Part shown: in pieces, positions 40,543-50,778 of the stretch
Layout of the letters: each line of letters begins with the position of its first letter
Numbering within the stretch: the first letter of the stretch is position 1
DNA from: Nemertoderma westbladi
Taxonomy: Eukaryota > Xenacoelomorpha > Nemertodermatida > Nemertodermatidae
Direction of reading: 5' to 3'
DNA: 56,339 nucleotides
Assembly: GCA_032718475.1 (NCBI GenBank)
Contig: JAUCBJ010003264.1
Coordinates: forward strand, 1-56,339
The notes under the pieces: generated by a model
Seen by the model: only the letters and a program-made list of their open reading frames with translations
Database searches by the model: none
What the model was told of the DNA's origin: nothing
Translations under genes and position numbers: made by a program

Positions 40543-41085
40543 TTACACTTTATTCCAGGTAACAATTACTATTAAAATTATCATCAACCCATAATAATAA
40601 TTAATAGCACATAGAAGATGTTGTAAAATGTAATTAGGTTGGATATTATCGTCGTTAAGCGACAATAATGTATGTAAATTATTATTGACAAATATGTTAT
40701 TGAAGATCCTAGAACTATGTATTGTGCACCTATTAACCAGTGAAACAATATTATTTTTAGACACATTAACCCTATCGTACAAACTTTGTATAGATCTATA
40801 TCGAATGAGAATGAAACACGGTAAATTGTTAATACCAATAAATAATGACATACTAGAACGGAAAGGCAATTTGAAAATCATACGTGCAGCCGAATTATAA
40901 GCAACCTTAAGACGGTTATATACATATTCAGAATAATTCTGAGCGGACCATAATGCGTTACAATAAAGAGGCGTGATATATGACCTAAAAAGAGTAAATT
41001 TCACGGTGTTAGTGCAATTAATAAATTTCCTACATAATTTATTTGCGCGTGCGTATAACCCCCTAGTTACATTCTTAAAACCCTT
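40543..41085 (-). pseudogene. 5'-truncated LINE, RT C-terminal remnant
   Basis: The minus strand reads GLYARANKLCRKFINCTN, then FTLFRSYITPLYCNALWSAQ and AYNSAARMIFKLPFRSSMSL. This pattern (LFRSFxTPLYxxxLW, then a basic helix) is familiar from the C-terminal region of L2/CR1-like RTs. Catalytic motifs are absent. It lies tail to tail with the FHA-repeat gene, its 3' end only about 46 bp beyond that gene's stop, so the host transcript probably reads into it. Confidence 0.75.
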
Positions 41086-41919
41086 TCAGTACCATGGCTC
41101 ACCCATGCGAGCCACGTCAATAGGCGCCTTGGCTCACATGTATGAGCCATAGATTCAATATGTATCTATGGGTGATTAGTTGCCAGTGGCGCATAAGTGG
41201 CACCATTCAAATTTATCTAGCGCATAAGAAAAATTATAAAAAAAATTTCAAAAACCTAAACCATGGTTGCAACCTATCAGACTGCCTGACAATTACAAAC
41301 TGCAGCCACCAAATTGTAGCCAATATACAGTAGTGCATTTCTGCATTCTGCATATTACATAGGATTGATACTGTACATAGGTTTTAAAACCACTTCAGCA
41401 TATTATCAAATAGAGATGTCTGACTCGCTTTTTATGGTACTATAATATTCATAACTTATTTGATTATAGATGGACGCGTTTGGTGTTTTGGTTATATTTA
41501 GTGGCTAAAGCAACATAAATTGAAACTAGGTGGTTCTTTTATGTCCATGAAAGTTTTTTTTAACCATTTCTGCTCTTTATCAATTAGGCTAGCTCTGGCT
41601 AGCTGAATGTTACCGTCACTTTAATACCGTTTTAATGGCTGGTTAGTGTTTTGGTTGTAGATTGGGTAAACCTTATTCAATGGAATGCTCCATTTGGAAT
41701 GCCTATGTTTTGGTTTGTTGTTCATTCATCATTATTTATCACCAAATAAAATATTGCATCTGTCACTAAACACTACTTCCCTAACGTAGTGGGGAAAAAT
41801 TACAGGACATATGCTCGTACTCTGGTAGTTTTAGATACAGCAGGCCTATAGGCCTACCGATATACACTACGCACTGGCTGGCTGTGAACGAACCTCCTAA
41901 ACTTATAACAAAAAGAAAA
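41086..41919. other. Spacer with short palindromes
   Basis: The left end holds GGCTCACCCATGCGAGCC and ATGGCTCACATGTATGAGCC, two related small palindromes within 60 bp. The rest is AT-rich and unassigned. A transposon terminus is possible at 41,083-41,100, but no matching opposite end was found. Confidence 0.35.
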
Positions 41920-41995
41920 TCCATGATCCGGCATTGAACCCGGAACATTCACATCTGAATTCAGACGCTTTACCGAGTGAGCTATCAGACATGGA
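41920..41995 (-). pseudogene. tRNA-like sequence, degenerate
   Basis: Read on the minus strand, this has an A-box-like TAGCTCACTCGGTAAAGC and a B-box-like GGGTTCAATGCC at tRNA spacing. Aligned to the tRNA frame, U33 and a purine at 37 flank a TCA anticodon triplet. The D-stem nearly pairs, but the anticodon, T and acceptor stems have mismatches. A tRNA relic or the head of a tRNA-derived SINE fits better than a working tRNA. Confidence 0.4.
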
Positions 41996-42125
41996 GGACT
42001 TCATATAAAAATTTACACATAAATCCTAATATAGAAACTAGAGATGAATGGTCCAACATTGAGGGTCCGGTCCCTCTTTCCTACTACTACTACTAGGATC
42101 GGCATGCTGCATTGCAGCTGCATTT
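41996..42125. other. Spacer with short TAG-type tail
   Basis: A CTA trinucleotide run (42,081-42,095) lies just beyond the stop of the minus-strand RTE-like LINE and may be its 3' simple-repeat tail. Confidence 0.4.
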
Positions 42126-43085
42126 TTAAGAATGCTGTGCCGGCTTGTCAACAAAATTGCACCACCACAACTCCCTATCACCCATGACATTTGCTAGATC
42201 ATCCGCATCTTTAAGGCCAGTGTCCTTTAAGATGCGTCTCAAGAAAGTCATGGGCTGTCCAACATGCTTATTCACTCCATGAGGCTGCCAAAGTACAAGA
42301 TTATGCACTGGCTGGTCCTCACGGCGAAAGCAATGTCCTGCAAAGCGGAGGCGATTTTGTTCTAGTGTCAAGCTTGGGGGAACCAATGAGACACCTCCAA
42401 TGTTATATAGTGTCTGGTTGGAGATGTGTGCATTGTACTTGACACAATGAACCAGGCGTAGCATTCTTGTGAATCTGCCATCCAGAGATTTGGTGTCCTC
42501 AGCAGTTAGAGCCCAGCATGGACTCCCGTAGAGGAGTACTGGAACTACTGCTGCTCTAAATAATCGGACCTTAAGTTTCCGATTAATTCTAGGTGACTTC
42601 CAAATCCTGGAAAGCCTATTCAGGGCTGCCCATGCCTTTCCCTTACGTATTCGAAGGTCCTCACCTGACTTCTGGATCCATGATTCCAGGTAACAGAAGT
42701 CGTCCACATGCTCAAGCATACCAACCTTTGAGCTTATGCTCATCCGATCAGAGACTTGCTGAGGACTTTCAAAGTTAACTGTCAGAATTTTGGTCTTTCT
42801 GGAGTTAATAAAAAGACCAACACTAGAAGCAGCCTGTTCTAATGAGCTGAGGAGCCGTTCGGCTCCCTCTAGTGATTCTGAGAGTACTCCTAAGTCATCA
42901 GCAAAGTCTAGATAGTCAAAAATAGTCAACCACAATAATGAACAAGAATGGTGCAAGTGTTTCTCCTTGGAGGACGCCCCATAACACTTCAAATGGTTCT
43001 GTGTCACCGTCAACAGTAGACACAAATGTTGTCGAACCATCGTGTACTGATCTGATTGCGGCAATAATTTCATCAGGAATCCCAT
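42126..43085 (-). pseudogene. RTE-like LINE, RT palm and thumb, 5'-truncated
   Basis: On the minus strand 43,085-42,910 encodes, in one frame, IPDEIIAAIRSV and GVLQGETLAPFLFIIVVDY. After a frameshift near 42,915 the main frame continues with the catalytic box YLDFADDLGVLSESLE, LFINSRKTKILTVNFES, LFRAAVVPVLLYGSPCWALT and a long C-terminus ending at 42,126. The catalytic FADD is intact, but RT fingers and endonuclease are missing. The family is the same as the plus-strand remnant at 2,300-2,790. Confidence 0.85.
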
Positions 43086-44536
43086 ATAATAGTGGAGAAT
43101 AGTTTGGGTAGATTACATTAAGAAATACTTTAGGATATTCGACGCTAGGCGGTTATTTGAAAGTAGCGGGTCAGCAGGTTTACAGCTGTAGCTAGGGTAG
43201 TGCAGTAGTGATATCGCTGAGTTAAATCAGCACAAGGTCAAAGTTTCGGCATTAGGGAAATTAATACCCCACCTTTTGCATATTAAAATATTCTCACATT
43301 CGACATTGTTCCGCCCAGCAAACTGCCTGTATTTCTCTGTGGAAAGTGAATGCCGAGTGCTAAAGTCACCCGCACTCATATTAATTAGCTTAGGAAGCCA
43401 AATCAGATTTATTGTTTTGGTTATTTCTGTTTGGTTTATAAATTAGAACGATTAGCTTGATATGTTATAGCTTGATTAAATTTTTTCTTTTCAAAATACA
43501 AACATATCAAAAGGAAAGACCACCCTGGGGTGCTTTTAACAGTAGACTGTCCTCAGGGTGACATCTTTTAACTGTAATAAGCCTTTATATATTTCGTTCA
43601 CTAGTCGTAGAGAATGTAGTAATTTGTTGGGCCGTTAGGGTAAATTGTAAAATCAGTACAATTCAAAATTAGTAGCTAGGTTTGTGAGAATTCAGTTTCG
43701 GCCAAAATTATATATAATAAAATTTAGGGTTTTAGTACCAGTATGTTGAATAACCGCCTAATTATTTTATACCACCTGGAGATACATGGCGAGATGGAAC
43801 TTCTGATGTTGGGGTTTGTGTGGGTCTACGGGTTCGGTTTGCAATCAGCAACGAGACTGAAGCCTAGGACGCAGATGTGGAATCTCACAGCGAACAAGGT
43901 TAGTTGTTCTGTTGGTACCATTGAGTTTGTGGAAGCAGTAAAAAATTATTAAAAAAAAATTTATTTAAAAAATTATTTAAAAAATTGTGACTGCGAAACT
44001 GAACTCAGTTTATTAGTTAGGATAGTTAGGTTTAGCCGGCCTTGGTGTTTTGGATCGCTCAGTTGGAGGAAGGAGAGAGTGTCGTGACCTGAAGGTGTAG
44101 CTACTCGCCAGTGGATACATATATAAAATTTAAAAATAAAATTAGGCTGATTTAAGCTATATATATATATATAATTAGAAATATTGTTGGGTGACAGATT
44201 TATTTTTTTTTGAATTTTTTGAATTAGATTCAAAAATATGTTGGTGTCATACCGGTATTTAAATGCTGTATAATAGCTATAGACCTATATTTTGTTTAAA
44301 AATTATACCGGTATTTACTGTAACTATATACTTAAATTCATAATATTTTTTTTATTGTGAATTAACCATATTCGTATTTGATATTTGAGACCAAATAAAT
44401 TATTTGACAAATAATTTAATCGACATTTCGATTAAATTAATATATATCTCAAATTTTGGAGATTTCAGCCGGCAAAATAACTAGCAAAAATAGCAAGCAA
44501 GGCAAATAACTATATATATATATATATATTTAAAAA
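43086..44536. other. AT-rich spacer, possible BEL-2 leader
   Basis: No coding support. The last few hundred bases before 44,537 should include the 5' leader and perhaps LTR of BEL-2, but I could not define LTR ends because no second copy is present in the window. Confidence 0.35.
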
Positions 44537-46160
44537 ATGAGTGTCTCAGATAAGGAGGCACTAGAGGACAGCTATGAGACGGCGGCTGGACAGCCGACTG
44601 AAGACAGTGTCAATATAACTGTTGACGACCATGCCGACTATGATGATGCAGCGAGTGACACTGACATTATTGAATAGGAGGACAAGACAGTGACTAGTGA
44701 AGAAGACCAAGGTGAGGTAATATTGATAGGGTCCCCTACTACTACTGTAAAGAAGGATTGCACAGCAGCCCAACCCAAGGTGAGTAGTAGGGAGGGCAGT
44801 TTAGCTGGAGCGAGAGCCCAAAGCCCGGTTTTTAGACGCGTGGGTATGGTCAGTACGGTGGTCCCAGTGGCAGTGAGGAGCACTCGGAGTTCCCGTAATA
44901 ATCCCTCAAGTCCACCGAGTGTAAGTCAGGTAAGCGAGAGAGAGCTAGCCATTGCGTTAAAGAAAAAATTACGCGCGCATGCCGGACATATAACCCAGAC
45001 AACGGACAAGGTAAGGAAGATACTAGCCAATTCTGGTAGTATCGAAAGAAAAGGTTTAGCAGAACTCAGAAAGGGCTACAACTCAGCGCTGTTTAAGCAG
45101 ACAGAGGAGCTAGCAGTTCTAGCAAAGAGGGCAGTGGACTCCCAGTTGAATGATGTAGTGACGCAAATATACAATAAAGCTCTAGCAATCTTATTAGACC
45201 ACCGCACATTGTCGGAGCGACTCCAACGAGTTAGGACAGAAAACTGGCTATTATGGGGTTCGCAAGAACAGGCGAATCAAGTGACTGATGCTGAATTAAG
45301 AGATCTAGTAGAACTAGAAGAGACTCAAGATAAAGAGGAGCGCAGGTACCAAAGAGAAGTCACCAATTGGCTGATGCAGAGTGGAGTAGTAGTGCCTGGC
45401 GAGGTGCTGCCGACGACGGAGAATATCCAGCGGAGGCCACTTACCCCGCCTGACGATGCAATCAGAAACAGTGGAGATTCGCAGGTTAGTCATGCGCGAG
45501 GAAATGTCATATGCACTGGATCTCTTGTTTCTCACAACTCCGCAGAAGAAAGGAGACACCGGTTGGATGAACAACAGAAGGAAATCTTACGTGTAGCGGA
45601 GGACAGGATGGTAGCCGAAAGAGAAGAGGAGTGCAGTCGCAAAGTTGAAGCGAAACTGCGAGAGTTGCAACTTGAAAGCGAACACAAAGAACACAAACTT
45701 CAACATGAATGCAAAGAACGCAAACTTCAATGTGAACACAAAGAACACAAACTTCAATGTGAACGCGAAGAACTTAAACTCAAACGCGAACGCGAAGAAC
45801 TCGAACTTAAACTCGAATGCCAACGCGAAGAGCGATAACTTCAACTCGAGCATGAAAGGCGATTGCTACATGAAGAACAGGCGAAATTGAAGGCAGAAAC
45901 TGCCGCGAGGATTGCAAGGGAGGCGGAACAACGTAAGTTAGATCAATTAGAAAGTGCGAGGTTAGACTTAGAAAGTGAAGAGCAAACAAGGAAGGCGAAT
46001 GAAATTGCCGAAAGGAGTATGCGAATGAAGAATGTGGGGTGGGGCGAGTATAGGTACCGAGTTGCGAGGCCTATTTGCACAACAGAAGGCCGAACAAGAG
46101 GCGAGATCTCCAGTAAAACGGTGAGTCACCATCGACAAGAACTCTTATACCCGGTCTGAC
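44537..46160 (+). pseudogene. BEL-2 gag N-terminal, coiled-coil part
   Basis: The frame starts at ATG 44,537 (MSVSDKEALED), meets TAG at 44,675, then stays open to 45,838. The product is highly charged, with a long predicted helix. Between 45,675 and 45,835 lie six 9-residue units of the type CEHKEHKLQ / REREELELK (27-bp DNA repeats). After a stop at 45,836 the helix continues in another frame (45,863-46,159). The N-terminal gag of BEL-like elements often contains such helices. Identity is by position upstream of the capsid domain. Confidence 0.6.
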
Positions 46161-46704
46161 AATTACGAGTACTCAGATCGCGAAACCATTTTCTGCATAT
46201 CGCACACCGGTTGGTATCAGCGCCTCGCCAATAGAGCAAGATCCACTCAATCAAGAGGGCGTTCCACGAGTAAACTATTATCGCAACTCAGATGAGTTCA
46301 GAGAAGAATCCCCAAAGGGATGAACATCGGGCGAACCGAACACGCAGTTTTGGAATACGCAAATAGATCGTCGACCCAGTTCGAAGGAAAACTTCCGGGT
46401 TAAACCGGAAGAAGGATCGTATGAAAGGCAAAGGCTTACCCAAATAGAGCCAACATCTCAGCGGAAACCTAGCCAGGAATTCATCATGAGGGAGGAGTTA
46501 AGCGCCAGTCTAGCGCAAGCTATATCGCTGCACATCCAACCTATAATGGACATGCTTAGCAACTTACAGCTAAGAGAAGCAGCCCAGGTAAGGACTAATT
46601 CTAATCCCGGAAGGCAGGAACAAGGTGAAACCCAGCCAGGCGCATGAGTACGAATATCGGAGGCGACGATATCACAATGGCCTCAGGTAAGAACACCTGT
46701 CCCT

Positions 46705-48060
46705 ATGATCCGCAATCCCGATTTCTTGCACTCGGACGAGAGATTTATAGAAGAAGCTTGGATTAGAGCTTCAGGCCATAAACCAATACAATCGCAGAGG
46801 GACCACACCGATTCGAGTGATGACGGAGAGGAAGATTTGAGGCGTCAGAAGTCCCAAAACCGGAAGGAAAGAAGGACTAACACAGTGCAGGTAAGTATGA
46901 ACCCTCAGGAAGGGACCAGACTTAACAATCCTACGGAGTTAACCAACTTAATGACCCGGAATGACGCCACCCTCAGAGATATAGATAAGTTTGCCGCCAG
47001 GCAGGGATTGCCGGCACAACAACCCCAGAAGTTTATGGGCAACCATAAGCATTGGAGGACGTTTAAGAAGTATGTCGACGAGCAGTTGACCAACAGTACC
47101 TTTACCCACAATGAAAAATTCAATTCCAATTGCAAATGCTCCATCGAGTGCCGAGAGCAATTGCAGATAATTTCGTCGGTAATGAAAGAGCATTTGAATT
47201 AGCAATGAAGACACTTAGCGATATTTATGGGAATAAAACCAAAATGGCGCAGTCGATAGTGGAAGATTTGGGCAAGGGCGGAAAAATTACGACCCCATTG
47301 GAACTGTTGAACTTAGCCAACGCCATTTCGAACGCCTTAGATATTTTAAAGACGGTGAATCTACCCCATCATGGTGATCACGCAGAGGTCTTGAACAGTA
47401 TAATAAGACACCTAAACATGCGTTATCGACAAAAGAGGAGAAAACTAGAGAATAAACAGGAGGGCCAGGAAAAGGTGTTGACGCTCAGACATATCCATGA
47501 CATGATAGCCGCAGATGCGGTAGCAGAGATGAAGTCGAACTTCTCAGAAGAGAACATGAGAGAAATCAAGCCTGCTATCAGAAGGTCAATGGTGAGTTTT
47601 GACGAGGACAAACTGACTGTGACATTTAACTCGATTGACAAATACAATCCCAGTACCCCTGCCTTCAGACCAGACTCACGAGTATGGTCAGGTGAGAGGT
47701 CAGATAGACCCAGGACAAAGCAACAGGAGTTGCCGGACGGATTTGTAGGTTGTCAATTTTGCCTACTAAAGGAGGTAAGATCAGACGATCATAAGTTGGA
47801 CAGCTGTAGACGCTTCAAAGAGCTGAGTTCAGAACAGCAAAGGGTTTAAGTGCAGTCATTAGACACCTGTTGGGCATGTCTTGCTCCAGGTCACGTACAG
47901 TGCCAGTGCCCAAACAGTAAAGACGGATGCATGGAGTGGGACAGATTACATCACAAGCTGCTACATGCGGATTTCCATACTCCAACAGACCGTTATCTAC
48001 AAAGGAATCCTCAAAGGAAGGGAAGCAGAGATCCCGTGGTGATAAGGAAGAATACGTAGG
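46705..48060 (+). pseudogene. BEL-2 gag capsid region and zinc knuckle
   Basis: The first frame (46,705-47,202) ends with PQKFMGNHKHWRTFKKYVDE and NSTFTHNEKFN, a DUF1759-type capsid start (F-x-G-x2-x-x-W). After a +1 shift near 47,120 it continues at 47,130-47,849 (VPRAIADNFVGNERAFELAM). It ends across a TAA in CWACLAPGHVQCQCPNSKDG and LHHKLLH (47,850-48,059), the CCHC-like knuckle plus C...HHxLLH tail typical of BEL gag. Confidence 0.8.
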
Positions 48061-48113
48061 CCGGCATCCTAGACGATGGACATCAATCAGGTTCGTCGGA
48101 TGAGGACAGGGAA

Positions 48114-48818
48114 GTGAGCACGAGGGAGGTGACCTGTCAAGGATTCACTACCGATAATTCCACTGATCTGTCAACCAGCGCGAGGACGTATCTATCATCA
48201 GCCACGTCAGAAATATTCAGTGTGATACCGGTGAAACTCACTGGGGACAGAGGTTCGAAGAGAATATATGTAATGTTGGACACCGCGTCCACATTATCAT
48301 ATATAGATGAGGAAGTGGCAAGGTCCGTTTCTAGCTTCCAGGATGCCGAGGAAGTCAAGATAGAGTTGAAATCCATGCACAGAGTAGGAGATGTCAAGGG
48401 ACATAAGATCTCAGTAGAACTAGACTCCCTACTTCCGAGAGAAGAGCACACTCGCCAGGAAAGGAAATCACTACCACTAGATGGGTTTAAGTGTTTGGCT
48501 ATGAAGGGATTCGGAAGGCAGTTAGGTAAGGCGCAACCAATGAGTCCCATATCACAGGAGTATTTTGACGAGCTTAAGATACCGCGATACCAGGTAGGCT
48601 ATAGAAATGTGTCTATGTTAATTGGAGCGGAACAACTGATCGTGCACCAAATATGGGAAACGAGACCAGTTGAGCCATATGTAAATGGGCCACACACGCA
48701 TAGGACCATACTAGGTTGGTATACACACATACCCATCGCATACGAGTTTCCAGGTGGCAATAAGCCAAAGGATGGATACGACAATTCGCAGCCTACACAC
48801 CAACCATCGTTAGAATAA
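48114..48818 (+). pseudogene. BEL-2 aspartic protease (DUF1758-like)
   Basis: The active-site segment is YVMLDTASTLSYIDEEVA, with D-T-A-S at the usual L-D-T-G/A-S position, preceded by IPVKLTGDRGSKR. Downstream SMLIGAEQLIVHQIWE matches the 'LIG.D' strand, and THRTILGWYTHIP the closing 'T-x-x-GW' segment. The domain itself is open from end to end, so the protease may be the best preserved part of this copy. Confidence 0.85.
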
Positions 48819-48825
48819 CAACCGG

Positions 48826-49560
48826 ATGTGGATAATTTTAGGAGAACCTGTATCGACCATTACAGAGACTTCAGCGAGTCAGAGGAGGAGTTCAGTCCTG
48901 ATAATGCTAGACTATCGGAACCGCTCTATAACGATTGAACAGATAGTGAACCCGATCGAGACAGGAGCCAGAACCGTCGAATGGTTGGATAAGGATGCAA
49001 TGGAACCTGGTGGTTATGACCTAACTATGTCCGCGGACGAGAAAAGATCTTTGAAAATGATGGAGGACACAATACGCCTGTTACCAATGGGACACTTCGA
49101 GGTTGGAATGTTGTGGCGTCGGCAACCCCCTAAATTGGAAAATAACTACAACCTAGCTTTGAAGCGATTAACCGGAGTAAGAGCGTGGCTGTTAAAGAAC
49201 CAAGGTATTAGGGAGAAGTATTGCGCTCAGATTAACAACTATCTAACCAAGGGATTTGCCGGGAAGGTAGAGAACCCCAACATTGAGATGGACCAGACCT
49301 GCTATCTCCCACACCATTATGTGACCCACCCTGATAAACCAAACAAGGTTCGTGTAGTTAATGACTGCGCTGCAGTCTATAAAGGTATGTCCCTCAATTC
49401 CGAACTGATTGATGGCCCCAATCTCAATAATTATTTGATAGGGATCCTGTTACGCTTTAGACAGCGCTGTTTTGCCTTTACTTGTGACATCGAGGCGAGC
49501 CTGTAAGGCAGACCAAGACAGCCTCAGGTTTCTCTGGTACGAGAACTTATTATCATCATA
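48826..49560 (+). pseudogene. BEL-2 RT N-terminal part, truncated
   Basis: Characteristic BEL/Pao RT entry: NNYNLALKRLTGVRAWLLKN, then CYLPHHYVTHPDKPNKVRVV with NDCAAVYKGMSLN, and GILLRFRQRCFAFTCDIEAS, the motif A region. A small deletion and frame change near 49,500 follow (KADQDSLRFLWYEN), after which RT ends. YxDD and everything after it are missing. Confidence 0.85.
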
Positions 49561-49689
49561 CATAAGTAAGGCGGTTTGGTGTTTGAATAGGTGTTCAAGA
49601 GATAAGATGGATAAAGATTTATAGATAGTGTTGGACGGTGATCGGTAGTGAGAAAAAGTGATGCAGCGCTTGGTGCTGCACACAGCGTT

Positions 49690-50570
49690 GGAATGCAGCC
49701 AATAAGGTTTTAGGTCATTGGTTTATCCAACTTCACCTCCAGTTGTTTGTCCTCTATGGCCTCCATAAATTCCTGGGAGTTCGTCTGGAATTTCCTCAGG
49801 TTGAATCCTGATTTCTTCAGGATGTTGCGAACTTTGCGACCTGTCCTAATGATCTCCTGGACGGAATTCCCAGAACCCATCCCATTATCTACCTAGAATC
49901 TGTATCGTATCATGTCGATAGCCTCCTTATACTCGTTCGCCTTCCCCTTGACTATGTCTCTCACCGCTGTGGTTGTTGTAATACGAGATAGTCGTTCTTC
50001 TCTGGGCACACCATTTCAGAGTCTGTTTGAGCTTACAGAGCCTCATCTCCACCATCCTCCTATTGTTCAGTAAGGGCTTCTTCGGCTCCTTCCATGCCAC
50101 CCTATGGTATATCGAATGTCTTGTCACCTCATCGATTTCCTCACGCTCTCCTCCGCCTGTTTATCTGTTATGTCTCGGACACGCTAAATGGTATTCTGGA
50201 TTTTAAGGGACCACTTAGCATCCATCCATATGGCGTCAAGATCGTCATTGGGTCTTGCTCCTTATCCTCACCGAATATGGTCTGTATCCTTTCGTGGGCT
50301 GTCGGGCAATCCATCACGACTATCACTTAAAAGTATACCATTGTACTCGCCATTGTTTGGCCTCCATCTTCACTAGACTTTGCATACTTTGGGGCTTGTT
50401 CTGGACACCTGTCTTTTCTATGAGGACTTCCCAGTATAAGCATTTCGGACACAGTCGATCATATCATGTGTTCCGTTTCTGTGCTGCTGACACTTGTAGT
50501 TGGGATTGTAACGCTCTCTGTTTAGTGTTTCGCATTGTAATGGACTTCTCGTGCCTCTTGGCATGATAAG
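49690..50570 (-). pseudogene. BEL-3, inverted BEL/Pao pol fragments
   Basis: On the minus strand, in order: protease end (about 50,305-50,165; ERIQTIFGEDKEQDPMT, then TPYGWMLSGPLKSRIPF), RT entry (about 50,130-49,990; IYHRVAWKEPKKPLLNNRR), and RT YVDD neighbourhood (49,960-49,710; VDNGMGSGNSVQEI, then ILKKSGFNLRKFQTNSQEF). Stops and frame changes are present, and the YVDD is altered. The sequence differs from BEL-2, so it is a different BEL family in tail-to-tail orientation with it. 50,310-50,570 is probably further protease-side debris. Confidence 0.7.
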
Positions 50571-50778
50571 CTCCTAAATCGGCTTTGAATCTCTACAGGT
50601 TCCAAGAAGTGCTTTCTTTCCCTTTATTGTTTTGGTTCCCGGTTGTTATAAAAATATTCCCCACTAGAACACGGTCCTTCAATGACTTGTTATTTATGGA
50701 CATCAACAACCCTTCAAGATAGTGCAAAAACACAGTGATTTCTGTTCTTCCCAAGGTATATATTGCTCCCTTCTGGCA
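50571..50778. other. Junction before the 2112-bp tandem repeat
   Basis: Unassigned sequence. It differs from the sequence preceding later repeat units, so the first unit begins at 50,779. Confidence 0.5.

Larger units (their letters stand above)
44537..49560 (+). mobile_element. BEL-2, BEL/Pao-like retrotransposon, truncated in RT
   Basis: A plus-strand gag (44,537-about 48,060), protease (48,114-48,818) and RT N-terminal part (48,826-49,560) lie in the usual order. Reading frames are broken by an amber codon at 44,675-44,677, a frameshift near 47,120, a stop at 47,847 and others. After about 49,560 the RT stops and the following sequence belongs to another BEL element in reverse orientation. 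No integrase or 3' LTR of this copy is seen. Confidence 0.85.
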
